A DNA stretch of 64,000 bases, from NCBI GenBank assembly GCA_002412425.1, contig DHVB01000062.1:1-64000 (forward strand), written 5' to 3'. Below the pieces are notes generated by a model. That model was not told where the DNA came from and made no database searches. It saw nothing but the letters and a program-made list of their open reading frames with translations. Source of the stretch: Bacteroidales bacterium UBA5219. GTDB taxonomy: Bacteria; Bacteroidota; Bacteroidia; Bacteroidales; ML635J-15. Both the position numbers and the translations under genes were made by a program. Shown here piece by piece: positions 8,510 to 18,432 of this stretch; positions within the stretch are counted from its first letter, which is position 1; every line of letters starts with the position of its first letter.

Positions 8510-10468
8510 ATGAAAAAAACACTGTTATTTGGATTAAGCATGTTAATATGCTTATTAAGTATTTCACAAGAATTACCTCAGTATGCACCTGGACAAATAA
8601 TAGTTAAGGTCAAGGGCGATTTGTCTAAAACTTGTGAAAATATTGTCAACCAAGTCCCCACAAAATCAGGGAATGAATTGATTGTAAAAGATTCAATTCT
8701 TCAAAAATTCGGTATATATAAAATAGAATCCTTGCATTATTTTGATGAGTCTAAAAAAACTTTGTTGAAAAGTGGATCGGAAAAAACATTTGTTTTCTAT
8801 ACCAATGAGACAGATTTACCTCAACTAATTGAAAATATTAAAAAAACACCTGATGTAGAAGATGCTTATTTTAACTTTTTATTTATTTCTCATGTTGAAC
8901 CTGATGATGACAAATATGATGATCAATGGTCATTGCCCAAAATAAGTATGCCAGAAGCATGGGATATTCAGAAAGGATGTACAGATTTAAAAATTGCCAT
9001 ACTTGACGTGGGTTTTAGAGATTTGGAACATAATGATGTAGATGATAAATTTCTGTCAACAAGAAGAGATGAAACAGATATTGATGTCAGTTCATATACA
9101 AATAATGGATATTCAACTGTATCAGGAGAGGATTATACAACACCTGATGATAATCCAGAGGGAGAAAGTTTTCATGGCTTACAGGTTTCAGGTGTTGCTG
9201 CTGCAGAAACTAACAATAATAAAGGTATAGCCGGAGTTGGATGGGATATTTATATTGTACCTGTCAGATGTGGTTTTACGATTAAGTATTTCGGACAGGA
9301 ATATGGTCTATTTGAAATGGATGATATAATACGTGCAATTGATTGGGTAGTTGCAGGTAACAGAGCAAGAGTTATTAATATGAGTTTGGGAGGAATTGCT
9401 CCAACAGGAAATGCCCTTATTGAATATGAAAATTCATTGGAAGCTGCTTATAATAGCGGAATTGTTATTGTTGCATCAAGTGGTAACGACAACAATAATC
9501 AAGCTTCTTACCCTGCTTCATCTCAATTTACAATAGCCGTTGGCGCATCAAATGAGAATGATAATCGTGCAAGTTTTTCAAATTATGGACAAGATTTAGA
9601 TATTATTGCTCCCGGAATAAATATTCTTACAGTAAATAGAAAACTAGTTAATCAATATAAAGAAGTTGATGGTACTTCATTCTCTGCTCCTATTGTATCA
9701 GGAATTACTGCACTTATTTTATCTCAAAATCCTGAATTAAATCCCGAACAAGTTAGAGATATATTAAATGAGAGTGCAGACGAGGTAAGTGGCATGAGTG
9801 GTCAAAACTTTCATGTTGAATATGGTTTTGGTAGAGTAAATGCTAAAAAAGCATTAGAATTTGTGCCAGAAATAAAATATGATATTACTCTAAATAATGA
9901 AGTGATTACAGATTTACAAATTGTTCATGCACAAAACTCCATTACTGCTTCAAATTATTCAGTTGAACCAGGAGCAACGGTAATATTTAAAGCAGGAAAT
10001 TCCATACATTTAACAAATGGATTCCATGCTAAAGCAGGTTCAAATTTTCACGCCTATATTGATGACGTAGGCGTTTCCTGTTCTTCTAAATCATTAAAAT
10101 CGGGGGAAACGGCAGGTAATGATACTATTACAAATGACGGAATAATTAAGGAAGAAGAAAATTTGAACAGTAACACTATACCGACCAACGTCATTACATC
10201 AGAATCCATGAATATAATAGTATTTCCTAATCCTTTTTCAGACAAGGCAACAATACAATTTGAAATAGGAACGAATCCTCAAATAGTTAACATTTATATT
10301 AATGACTTGATTGGCAGAACAATAAAAACAATAGTCAAATCAAACAACAATCCCAATGGAAAATATTCAGTTGATTTTAATTTATCAGGATTTAAACAAG
10401 GGATATACTTTGTTATTTTAGAAATTGATAAACAGAAATATACTCGTAAAATAATATACAAACACTAA
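8510..10468 (+). CDS. Secreted subtilisin-like serine protease (S8) with T9SS sorting domain
   Basis: Starting at ATG 8510, MKKTLLFGLSMLICLLS is a signal peptide. A propeptide-like region (about residues 30-130) leads into the S8 domain: Asp in IAILDVGF, His in FHGLQVSG, oxyanion Asn in SSGNDNN, Ser in GTSFSAPIVSG. A GFHAKAGSNFHAYI segment, common in Bacteroidota secreted proteins, and a C-terminal type A sorting domain (VFPNPFSDKATIQF to the end) follow. This predicts export by Sec, then T9SS, and release or anchoring at the cell surface. The in-frame upstream extension to 8417 lies inside an attC-like repeat and was rejected. The gene for an outer-membrane barrel follows 12 nt later. Confidence 0.9.
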   Translation: MKKTLLFGLSMLICLLSISQELPQYAPGQIIVKVKGDLSKTCENIVNQVPTKSGNELIVKDSILQKFGIYKIESLHYFDESKKTLLKSGSEKTFVFYTNETDLPQLIENIKKTPDVEDAYFNFLFISHVEPDDDKYDDQWSLPKISMPEAWDIQKGCTDLKIAILDVGFRDLEHNDVDDKFLSTRRDETDIDVSSYTNNGYSTVSGEDYTTPDDNPEGESFHGLQVSGVAAAETNNNKGIAGVGWDIYIVPVRCGFTIKYFGQEYGLFEMDDIIRAIDWVVAGNRARVINMSLGGIAPTGNALIEYENSLEAAYNSGIVIVASSGNDNNNQASYPASSQFTIAVGASNENDNRASFSNYGQDLDIIAPGINILTVNRKLVNQYKEVDGTSFSAPIVSGITALILSQNPELNPEQVRDILNESADEVSGMSGQNFHVEYGFGRVNAKKALEFVPEIKYDITLNNEVITDLQIVHAQNSITASNYSVEPGATVIFKAGNSIHLTNGFHAKAGSNFHAYIDDVGVSCSSKSLKSGETAGNDTITNDGIIKEEENLNSNTIPTNVITSESMNIIVFPNPFSDKATIQFEIGTNPQIVNIYINDLIGRTIKTIVKSNNNPNGKYSVDFNLSGFKQGIYFVILEIDKQKYTRKIIYKH

Positions 10469-10480
10469 ATTGACCATTAT

Positions 10481-11071
10481 ATGAAAAAAACCGCATTTAC
10501 ATATTTTATTTTGTTTCTTATTTCTCTAAATGTCCTTGCTCAAAAAGTAGATAAAAATAATTTCAGTTTAGGTCTTTTTATTGGCGAGGGAACAGGAGTC
10601 TTAACAGATTTTAGTATTAATGATAAATTTGGAATTGAGTGGAATATATCCTATAATGAAATGTTTTATAAATACAGATATACAAACAAATATTCAGATT
10701 TTATAAATCAAAAATATAACAATATATATAGCTCATCTCTTTTATTAAATTACAGAAACAAATTTATGAATAATAACAAATTAGATTATCATTTTGCTAT
10801 CGGCAGCCAAATGAGGATTATTACTGATTTTTATCAGGGAATACCTGTTTTGACACCTCCAAATACTATAATTATTGTTGACCCAACAACAAAAAATAAA
10901 ATAGATATAGGTATTAGTTTATTGATGGGTACTGAATATTGTTTGACTGAAAACATTTCCGTATTCTTTGACTTAGGGACATATATTGAAATAACAGATA
11001 TTTTTTTATGGTCAAATTTTCAATTTAGAACAGGATTAATGTATCGTATAAATTATAAAAAGAAAGAATAA
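10481..11071 (+). CDS. Outer-membrane beta-barrel-like protein, unknown function
   Basis: This 196-aa protein has a Sec signal peptide (MKKTAFTYFILFLISLNVLAQ). It then shows alternating polar and aromatic strands (NFSLGLFIGEGTG, FGIEWNISYNEMF, FQFRTGLMYRINY) that suggest an eight-strand barrel. No family is recognised with confidence. It lies 12 nt after the subtilase gene and is followed within 5 nt by an attC-like element, so the protease and this protein form one two-gene block. A role in holding or protecting the protease at the envelope is only a guess from position. Confidence 0.6.
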   Translation: MKKTAFTYFILFLISLNVLAQKVDKNNFSLGLFIGEGTGVLTDFSINDKFGIEWNISYNEMFYKYRYTNKYSDFINQKYNNIYSSSLLLNYRNKFMNNNKLDYHFAIGSQMRIITDFYQGIPVLTPPNTIIIVDPTTKNKIDIGISLLMGTEYCLTENISVFFDLGTYIEITDIFLWSNFQFRTGLMYRINYKKKE

Positions 11072-11075
11072 ACAG

Positions 11076-11208
11076 CCGAGAACAGCAGCTACACGCAAGT
11101 GGGGGTTCAGTGCTTCTATGAAAGTGAAGTGCCAAATCAAAGTTCTGTACTTTTAATGGAGTTCAGTGCTAAAAATCCCCACCTGCGTGTAGCTGCCAAC
11201 CGTTAGCC
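11076..11208 (+). repeat. attC-like recombination site candidate 3
   Basis: This is the strongest inverted repeat of the group. GCAGCTACACGCA (11085-11097) pairs perfectly over 13 bp with TGCGTGTAGCTGC (11184-11196). GTGGGG (11099-11104) pairs with CCCCAC (11177-11182). The outer boxes are GAGAAC on the left and CGTTAGCC (11201-11208) on the right. The loop is about 72 nt. The layout matches the elements at 6594, 8349 and 14962. Confidence 0.6.
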
Positions 11209-11456
11209 AACATATTACAATACGCACCCTTAGTAAAAAAATCGATTTATCCAAATTTTTCATCAAAAATATTTTGTGGTTTGATTTATTATTATTATCA
11301 TTGCATTATCATTTCATATCTTATGAAAATTAGGTGTAGTAATATTGTTGTTTTTACTGCTTTTCAACCCAATCCTCTAAAAATAAGCAAATCCACACTA
11401 ATTTTTTTTGATGATTTTAATTCAGCTTTTATTTATTCTCTTAAAAATTAAATATT

Positions 11457-14446
11457 ATGAAAAGAAAACTTTACATGCTAGTATTATTTATGTTTGCTTT
11501 CTATTTAGGAGATGCACAAAGTAATATTATTACTACTACAACAATAGTAAAGTGTTTTTAAATCTTGACAATTCTAGTGTAACATTAATAACAGAAAATG
11601 ATTTTCAGAAAAGTTCTGTTAGTACATTAAATTTTAAAGAATTCAATTTAGAACAAGAAAGTCCAAGTGCTAATTATAAATATTCTAATATTGAATTTCA
11701 ACAAATACCATCTTCTGTAGAATATTTTCAAAAAATAAATTTATTAAATTCTAACGCTAAAATAATAAAAGCAAATCCAAATTTCACTAACTCCTTTGGT
11801 AAAAAATTTGGATTATCAAATTATTTTTATGTAAAATTAAAAAACGCTTCTGATTATCAATTATTGGTTTCAAAAGTATTAGAGAGAAATGTAATTATTG
11901 TAGAACAAAATCAATTTATGCCGTTATGGTATACATTGAAAATTACTAAAAATACTATTGGAAATACTTTAGAAGTTGCAAATCAATTTTTTGAAACTGG
12001 ACTATTTGCTTCTAGTCAGCCTGATTTCCTTTCAGATGATAGATTTTGTAGTAATGACCCAATGTTTGGAAGTTTGTGGGGATTAAATAACACCTCAAAC
12101 ACAAATCATGATATAAATATTTGTCAAGCTTGGAATATAACACAGGGAGCCAATGTCAATGTAGCAGTATTAGATCAAGGCATTTTTAAAACACATATTG
12201 ATTTATATTCAAATATTCATCCATTAAGTTATAACACTGAAACAAACACAAGTCCAAGTCAATTATTTGGTGACCATGGAACGCATTGTGCAGGAACAAT
12301 AGCAGCAATAAAAGATAATAATATTCAGGTTGTTGGAGTATCGCCGTTATCAAAACTTATGGATATTAGTAATTCATTAGCAGGAACTCCAAATAGTAGA
12401 ATGAAAAGAGCTGATGGTATTAATTGGGCTTGGCAAAATGGGGCTGATATTATTAGCAATTCATGGGGGTCTGGCGTGCAATATCAAGTTATTGATGATG
12501 CAATAAATAATGCTCTACAAAATGGAAGAAATGGTAAAGGTACTATAATTGTTTTTGCAACTGGAAACAACAATAATTCAGTCAGCTACCCAGCTAATTC
12601 AAATCCAAGTATTCTTTCTGTTGGTGCAATGACATCTAGTGGTACCAGGTCTAGTTTTTCTAATTATGGAACACAGCTTGATGTTGTTGCTCCTGGAAGT
12701 AACATTCTATCAACAGTACCAAATAATCAAACTGCAAGTTGGGATGGTACATCAATGGCAACTCCACACGTAGCAGGAGTGGCTGCTTTAATACTTTCCG
12801 TAAATCCTTACTTATCAGCACAGCAAGTAAGTGATATAATAGAGCAAACTGCTCAAAAAGTTGGAGGTTATGATTACCAAAACCAGCCTAATAGACCAAA
12901 TGGTACGTGGCACGAACAAATGGGCTATGGTTTAGTTGATGCCTATGCTGCAGTGAAATTGGCGCAAAATATGTATTCTACAACTTTAGATTTATACATA
13001 AAGGACAAACCTGATGATATGGGAATTGAACCTAATCCGAACACACAGCTTATGTGGACAAGTAAAGACATATGGATAAGGAATAACGATGACGGTGGAT
13101 TAACACATCAAAATCCTGAATATAGAAGCAATGGAAGTCCAAACTATATTTATGTAAGGATAATTAATAAGAGTAGTGTGCCATCAACAGGTAATGAAAT
13201 ATTAAATCTTAATTGGGCTAAAGCAAGTACTGCTCTTATTTGGCCTCAAAATTGGGATGGTAGTTTACAAAATTCCGCTGGTTATAACTTAGGTGGCGCC
13301 TTTCCTATTTCAACAATACCCGTTTTGCAACCTGGCAACGAAACAATAGTTAAAATACCTTGGGTAGTTCCAAATCCCAGTAACTATTCAGACAATAACG
13401 AGCCATGGCACTTTTGTTTATTGGCAAGAATAGATGGTATAGGAGACCCTTTACAGCCAGTATTATCGTCAATAAATGAAATGGCAATAAACGATAATAA
13501 TGTTGCTTGGACAAATATCACAATTGTAGATTTAGAAACAGAAATAACAGGAGCAAGTGTTTTGGTTGCCAACCCATCACAGATACAAAGAACTTTCTTT
13601 TTGGAATTACACAAAGAGGTAAATGAAAGCGGAAAGGCTATTTTTAATGAAGCCGAAGTAAGCCTAAAAATGGATGATGTTTTATATAGTGCATGGGAAA
13701 GAGGTGGAAAAATTGCACAAAAATTAGCTCCAACACAAGAAGAAAAACGAAAATTGGTTAAAGGTGATAATGTTATATTAGACAATATTGCCTTTAATTC
13801 AAATGAAATGGGCTTACTAACTTTAGACTTTAATTTTTTGATAAAAGAGTTAACAGATAAAGACGAATATACCTACCACGTAGTGCAAAAAGATGCTAAC
13901 ACAGGCGAAGTATTAGGTGGTGAAACTTTTATTATCAGAAAAAGTTCAAGACAGACTTTTGTAGCCGATGCAGGCGATGATAAAGAAGTTGCAAAAAATG
14001 AAACCATTACTATAAGTGCAAAAGATATAAATGAACCTGCGGTTTACAATTGGTATGACAGTAAAGGTGATTTAATTTATCAAGGAAAAGATTTAACCGT
14101 TACGGCAGATGTGGTAGAGAAATATAAACTTGAAGTCATTGCAACTACCGATGGTTTTAAAGATTATGCAAGCATAGGAGTTAAATTTAAACCCAATATC
14201 ATTGAAAGTATATCGCCAAATCCTGCTTTAGATAATATTGTAGTAAATTACAAGATAAACGAAGCAAGCTCTGCGTATTTAATGGTCTTAGGATATTACG
14301 GAAGTGGCACATCGTACAATTATATCTTAGATGTCAATTTACAAGAAATACAAATTAACACAAGCAGCTATCAAAATGGATTTTATACTGTTGCTTTAGT
14401 TTGTGATGGAGAAATTGCAGATGCCAAAACATTATTAAAACAATAA
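11457..14446 (+). CDS. Secreted subtilisin-like serine protease with T9SS sorting domain; N-terminal frameshift
   Basis: ATG 11457 begins a signal peptide, MKRKLYMLVLFMFAFYL..GDAQS, that hits a stop at 11562 in its own frame. The protease continues in another frame, recognisable from about 11525 as YYYYYNNSKVFLNLD and open from GTG 11552. One missing base in the AATATTATTAC tract near 11525 would join signal peptide and enzyme. The S8 triad is intact: VAVLDQGI, GDHGTHCAGT and GTSMATPHVAGVAAL. A long C-terminal region ends in a T9SS-type sorting domain (ISPNPALDNIVVNY onward). Either the base is a sequencing error or the gene is off in this genome. Confidence 0.85.
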
Positions 14447-14475
14447 CATTTCATAACATTTTAAATACAAATATC

Positions 14476-14952
14476 ATGAAGTCAAAAATAATTATAATTT
14501 TAATCCTTGGTTCGTTTCTTTTAATAAACTTTGGTTGCGAAAAAAACGCAGGTGACGATTCTACTCATAGTACATATCCGATAGATATTAGTTTTACTGA
14601 AATTGGAAAAGGAGCATTGTATGGTAATGGAGCAGAGAATATTCCACAACAGAATATTGTTATTACAAATCAAACACAATTCAATGATTTAATTAATTCT
14701 ATGAATACTGTAAATAATGTTTCAAACTCATTCACTGAAACAAGTATTGATTTTAATACATATCAAATTATTGCCGTTTTTAAGGAAGTAAAACCAACAA
14801 GTTGGAAAGTTGAAATAACCAGTGTTATTGAAAATGCAGAAAACATTACTATTTTAATAATTGAAACTGAAAATGAAAGTACAGTGATAACCCAACCCTT
14901 TCACATAGTTAAAATTCCAAAGACAACAAAACCAATAGTATTTGAACAATAG
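14476..14952 (+). CDS. Lipoprotein, possible PrcB-like protease partner
   Basis: This 158-aa protein has a lipoprotein signal ending LLINFGC, so it is probably lipid-anchored in the envelope. The C-terminal half (about residues 95-158: VKPTSWKVEITSV, then TQPFHIVKIPKTTKPIVFE) resembles the PrcB C-terminal domain, which in Treponema stabilises the subtilisin-like protease PrtP. That domain call is by eye and moderate. Its position 30 nt after a subtilase gene supports a protease-partner role. An attC-like element follows the stop directly. Confidence 0.6.
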   Translation: MKSKIIIILILGSFLLINFGCEKNAGDDSTHSTYPIDISFTEIGKGALYGNGAENIPQQNIVITNQTQFNDLINSMNTVNNVSNSFTETSIDFNTYQIIAVFKEVKPTSWKVEITSVIENAENITILIIETENESTVITQPFHIVKIPKTTKPIVFEQ

Positions 14953-14961
14953 ATATACGTT

Positions 14962-15092
14962 GGATAACAATGTATAAACACAATAGCGGGCAAATTGCAA
15001 ATTTTAATATCCGAACTTTGCTTTAATATCTTGCAAGATTTGAATGTTGGTGTTTCAAAGTCCGCTACTGTGTTTATACTAAATCGTTATGG
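14962..15092 (+). repeat. attC-like recombination site candidate 4
   Basis: GGATAAC (14962-14968) is followed by GTATAAACAC (14972-14981), which pairs perfectly over 10 bp with GTGTTTATAC (15070-15079). The inner stem TAGCGG (14984-14989) pairs with CCGCTA (15062-15067) and is the same hexamer as in the element at 6594. The right box is CGTTATGG. It ends the run of cassette-like blocks before the chromosomal genes. Confidence 0.6.
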
Positions 15093-15533
15093 AGATTATT
15101 TGTAAAAATGAGCAAGACAACTTAGTTGATTTAAAAAGTGAAAACGACATTGTTGTAACACTTAAAAAAATAGAAAAATAACTATTTATACTGTTAAAAG
15201 GGAAATGGTAAAAGTCGAACCGAGCTTGCGAACTCACCGAAGGTAAAGTTAAAAGTGGTCTGCGGGTTTGGCTTTTCTTTATGAACTTTTTACTTTATAA
15301 ACTTTCAACTGAATTTATTGTATTGCAAATAATGCGAAAAACAGGATTTTGCTACATAAAAATTTCAAAATACGCTTTTAAATGCACAAATAAAAAGAGT
15401 GTTTGTTGATTTGTTTTTAAAACATTTAAGCACATAAACATAAATTTTATAATATTTGATTTTCTAAAATATTAAAAATTACTTCACAAAATTCTATAAA
15501 AAATTAGAAAACTACATTATCTTTGACTAAAAT
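15093..15533. other. Non-coding gap with a dispersed repeat
   Basis: No convincing gene is present. An ATG at 15089 opens a 30-residue frame (to 15181) that starts inside the attC-like element and is probably chance or a remnant. A 79-bp dispersed repeat lies at 15248-15326. The rest is A/T-rich leader for the gene at 15534. Confidence 0.5.
15248..15326 (+). repeat. Dispersed intergenic repeat, copy 1
   Basis: The sequence from GTTAAAAGTGG to TTATTGTATTGC is about 80% identical by eye to 28459-28536. The shared core includes AACTTTTTACTTTATAAA. Both copies lie between genes, and no reading frame is conserved. Confidence 0.6.
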
Positions 15534-16205
15534 ATGAAAAAAACTTACTTCTTTATATTGCTTTTATGTGTAACTAAACTAAGTCTTTCGCAATCAGACA
15601 GTTTGGTTAAGTGCGATTTTAGTTTTGAATTTAAACCTGGTTTGTATTTGCAGTTTTCAGATTTTAGAAGCAATTCGCCAATTCCTTTTGAATCAGTTGT
15701 TTACCCAGATTATTCTCATAAAGATTTTTATTATAATTTAGATACTGCAAAAACCATAATCTTTAACGATAAACACGGTTTGCTTATCAAAAAACAAATA
15801 TCTGAAGTTTGGGGATTTTCTAAAAATGGAAAACCATATATTTATTGGTCTAACAAAGCAAATTTAATTCCTTTTGTAGGTTCTATTTCTCATTTTATTA
15901 CAACAATTAATACAATTCGCCATATAAGTCCAGAACCTTATTATGGTTCTTATTACTACAATCCTTACTATTATTCGCCACCAATGTCGAGAACCTATCA
16001 AACCGAAGAATTAAAACAATTTATAATTGATATGGAAACTGGAAATATTCTTGAATATAGTGTGAAAAATGTAGAATCAATATTAAAACGAGAGCCACAA
16101 ATTTATGATGAATTTTCAAAATTAAGGAAAAGAAAAAAGACTAAACAACTGTTTTATTACGTTAGACTTTATAACGAAAAACGAGTTTTAATGATGAATG
16201 AGTAA
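15534..16205 (+). CDS. Secreted protein of unknown function
   Basis: This 223-aa protein has a signal peptide (MKKTYFFILLLCVTKLSLSQ). The mature part has no family I recognise. It contains a Tyr/Pro-rich stretch in the middle (PYYGSYYYNPYYYSPP) and a basic patch near the C-terminus (KLRKRKKTKQ). The start is the first ATG, in an A/T-rich leader. The next gene begins 20 nt downstream and also encodes a secreted protein, so the two may be co-expressed and run on into folC. Confidence 0.6.
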   Translation: MKKTYFFILLLCVTKLSLSQSDSLVKCDFSFEFKPGLYLQFSDFRSNSPIPFESVVYPDYSHKDFYYNLDTAKTIIFNDKHGLLIKKQISEVWGFSKNGKPYIYWSNKANLIPFVGSISHFITTINTIRHISPEPYYGSYYYNPYYYSPPMSRTYQTEELKQFIIDMETGNILEYSVKNVESILKREPQIYDEFSKLRKRKKTKQLFYYVRLYNEKRVLMMNE

Positions 16206-16225
16206 ATTTTTAAAAACCATGTATA

Positions 16226-17083
16226 ATGTTAAGATTAGTAATTTTTATTTTTTTAATTAACTCCTATTTAATAGGTTTTGCACAAATTAATATTTCTCGC
16301 GGAAGTCAAGCAGAAATCAATACTTTTTTAAACTCAAAAACTTATATTGTACTAAACAACACATTAATGTCTGACTACAATATGGAAATGAAAGAAGCCA
16401 TCTTAAAACATTGGACAATAACAGATTACGAGTTTATTACTGAATCAGAGTTTAAAAAACACAAATCAAATCCTAAAAATTCTTTTTTGATGATAAACCA
16501 AGTTTATTTTGAAAAAGACAAAACACAAACATTGTTTGATTTTTTAATTTTATGTTTAGGTGGAAATTACAAAACCGTAAACGACATGCCAACTCTTTGT
16601 GCCATACCGCTTTGCTATCATGGTGCTTTGCAAGAAGCATATGCTTATAAATTAGGATTAATGGTAAAATTCACTCAATTACATATAAAAACTTGCAAAA
16701 ATAATCCAACTATAAGCGAGGATAAATTAGCAGAATATTATATGAATAAAACAGGTAGTCCTAAAACCAAAACTTTTTATTTATTAAAAGAAGAAGTTGA
16801 ACCTGAAATTAGAACAAAAAATTCTTTTGCTACAGCATATCCATTTAATTTTGAATATGCAGACAAAGAAAAAATTAAAAACTTAATTGACAACAATGAT
16901 GAAGATGCAATAATCCTACATATTTTAGGACCACAAACAAGCAACACACTTTCTTACTGTATAAAAATAATTATTGACACTCAGGAAGGCAATATTTATT
17001 ATTACGACATGCACAAACTGAGCAATAAAAATGCAGACAGATTATTAAAAAGCGATTTAAAGAAATTAGCAAGTAAAAAATGA
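16226..17083 (+). CDS. Secreted protein of unknown function
   Basis: This 285-aa protein starts MLRLVIFIFLINSYLIGFAQ, a Sec signal peptide. The mature region begins with an alpha/beta pattern (KTYIVLNNTLM, HWTITDYEFITESEF) seen in Bacteroidota proteins of unknown function. No catalytic motif stands out. Its stop overlaps the folC start by 4 nt (ATGA at 17080), so it is translationally coupled to a cytoplasmic folate enzyme, which probably reflects compact packing rather than shared function. Confidence 0.65.
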   Translation: MLRLVIFIFLINSYLIGFAQINISRGSQAEINTFLNSKTYIVLNNTLMSDYNMEMKEAILKHWTITDYEFITESEFKKHKSNPKNSFLMINQVYFEKDKTQTLFDFLILCLGGNYKTVNDMPTLCAIPLCYHGALQEAYAYKLGLMVKFTQLHIKTCKNNPTISEDKLAEYYMNKTGSPKTKTFYLLKEEVEPEIRTKNSFATAYPFNFEYADKEKIKNLIDNNDEDAIILHILGPQTSNTLSYCIKIIIDTQEGNIYYYDMHKLSNKNADRLLKSDLKKLASKK

Positions 17084-18378
17084 ATTACCAAGAAGTAATT
17101 GAATTTATGTTCAACTCTTTACCTATGTATCAAAGAGTTGGGGCAGCCGCTTATAAAGCAAATTTAGACAATACTCTAGCATTTGATAAAATTACTGGCT
17201 CGCCACATAAAAAATACAAAACCATTCATATTGCAGGTACTAATGGCAAAGGTTCTGTTTCGCATAGTTTAGCATCAATTTTACAAGAAGCGGGCTACAA
17301 AACTGGTCTTTACACCTCGCCTCATCTTACCGATTATCGCGAAAGAATTAGAGTAAATGGAAAAAAAATAGAGGAAAGTTTTATTACAGAGTTTATAAAT
17401 AGCCATAAAAATTTTATCAAAAATGTAAAACCTTCTTTCTTTGAAATGTCGGTAGCCTTAGCTTTTAAATATTTTGAGTTACAACAAGTTGAGGTCGCTG
17501 TTATTGAAGTTGGAATGGGCGGAAGATTGGATTCCACAAATATTATTTTGCCAGAATTATCAGTAATTACAAATATTGGATTAGACCACACACAATTTTT
17601 AGGTAATAGTTTGGCTGAAATTGCCGGCGAAAAAGCTGGAATAATAAAGCAAAATATTCCTGTAGTAATTGGAGAAAGACAGAAAGAAACAGAAGAAGTT
17701 TTCTTAAAAAAAGCCAAAGAAAAGAACAGTAAAATAAGTTTTGCATCAGATAATTATGCTTGTAAAATTTTAAACTCAAATCTTAAATATTCAAATTTTG
17801 AGGTGGAGAAAAAAACAAGTGATAAATCTTACACTTTAAATTTTAACTTATCGGGAAAATATCAAGAAAAAAACTTAGCTACAATACTTGAAACTGTTGA
17901 TAATTTGAGAAATCAAGGATTTTGTATTTCTGATGAAAATTTGAAACAAGGTTTAGAAAATCTTATAAAAAACACTGGTTTTCATGGCAGATGGGAAACT
18001 TTAAATGCCGAACCACTAACAATCTGTGACACAGGACATAACAAAGATGGATTAAGCTATACTATCGAACAATTATTAAGTCTTGAGTTTAAAAAACTAA
18101 GATTTGTGCTTGGTTTTGTTAATGATAAAAATGTTGATGAAGTATTAAAGCTATTTCCAAAAAATGCTGAGTATTATTTTTGTAAAGCACAAATTCCACG
18201 AGCTTTAGATGAAAAAATACTGTTAGAAAAAGCAAATTTAGTTAGTATAAACGGCAAATCTTTTGAAAATGTAAGTTCGGCTTATCATGCTGCTAAAAAA
18301 GATGCTGATAAAAACGATGTGATTTTTATTGGAGGAAGCACTTTTGTTGTGGCTGATTTGTTGCAAGAATTTGCATAA
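17080..18378 (+). CDS. folC: Bifunctional dihydrofolate synthase / folylpolyglutamate synthase
   Basis: This enzyme adds L-glutamate to dihydropteroate and extends the glutamate tail of folates, using ATP, in the cytoplasm. The 432-aa length fits the family. The Mur-ligase fold shows the P-loop GTNGKGSV near residue 52, YTSPHL, the VGMGGRLDSTN segment, and the central-domain motif ITNIGLDHTQFLG. The C-terminal part has the substrate-domain motif CDTGHNKDG. It overlaps the upstream gene by 4 nt. No other folate gene lies nearby. Confidence 0.95.
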   Translation: MNYQEVIEFMFNSLPMYQRVGAAAYKANLDNTLAFDKITGSPHKKYKTIHIAGTNGKGSVSHSLASILQEAGYKTGLYTSPHLTDYRERIRVNGKKIEESFITEFINSHKNFIKNVKPSFFEMSVALAFKYFELQQVEVAVIEVGMGGRLDSTNIILPELSVITNIGLDHTQFLGNSLAEIAGEKAGIIKQNIPVVIGERQKETEEVFLKKAKEKNSKISFASDNYACKILNSNLKYSNFEVEKKTSDKSYTLNFNLSGKYQEKNLATILETVDNLRNQGFCISDENLKQGLENLIKNTGFHGRWETLNAEPLTICDTGHNKDGLSYTIEQLLSLEFKKLRFVLGFVNDKNVDEVLKLFPKNAEYYFCKAQIPRALDEKILLEKANLVSINGKSFENVSSAYHAAKKDADKNDVIFIGGSTFVVADLLQEFA

Positions 18379-18403
18379 AGTTTTACGAATTGATATATAT
18401 TTA

Positions 18404-18414
18404 TATATTTTTGC
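18404..18414 (+). promoter_or_regulatory. Bacteroidota -7 promoter box
   Basis: TATATTTTTGC matches the Bacteroidota TAnnTTTG -7 element. It sits 18 nt before the GTG start of the gene at 18433. No clear -33 TTTG partner is seen. Confidence 0.5.
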
Positions 18415-18432
18415 AAAAATAAAAAAAACGAA

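Noticed and set aside
15089..15181. 30-codon frame at the end of the last attC-like element
   Set aside because: It starts in the element, has no promoter, and is too short to judge.
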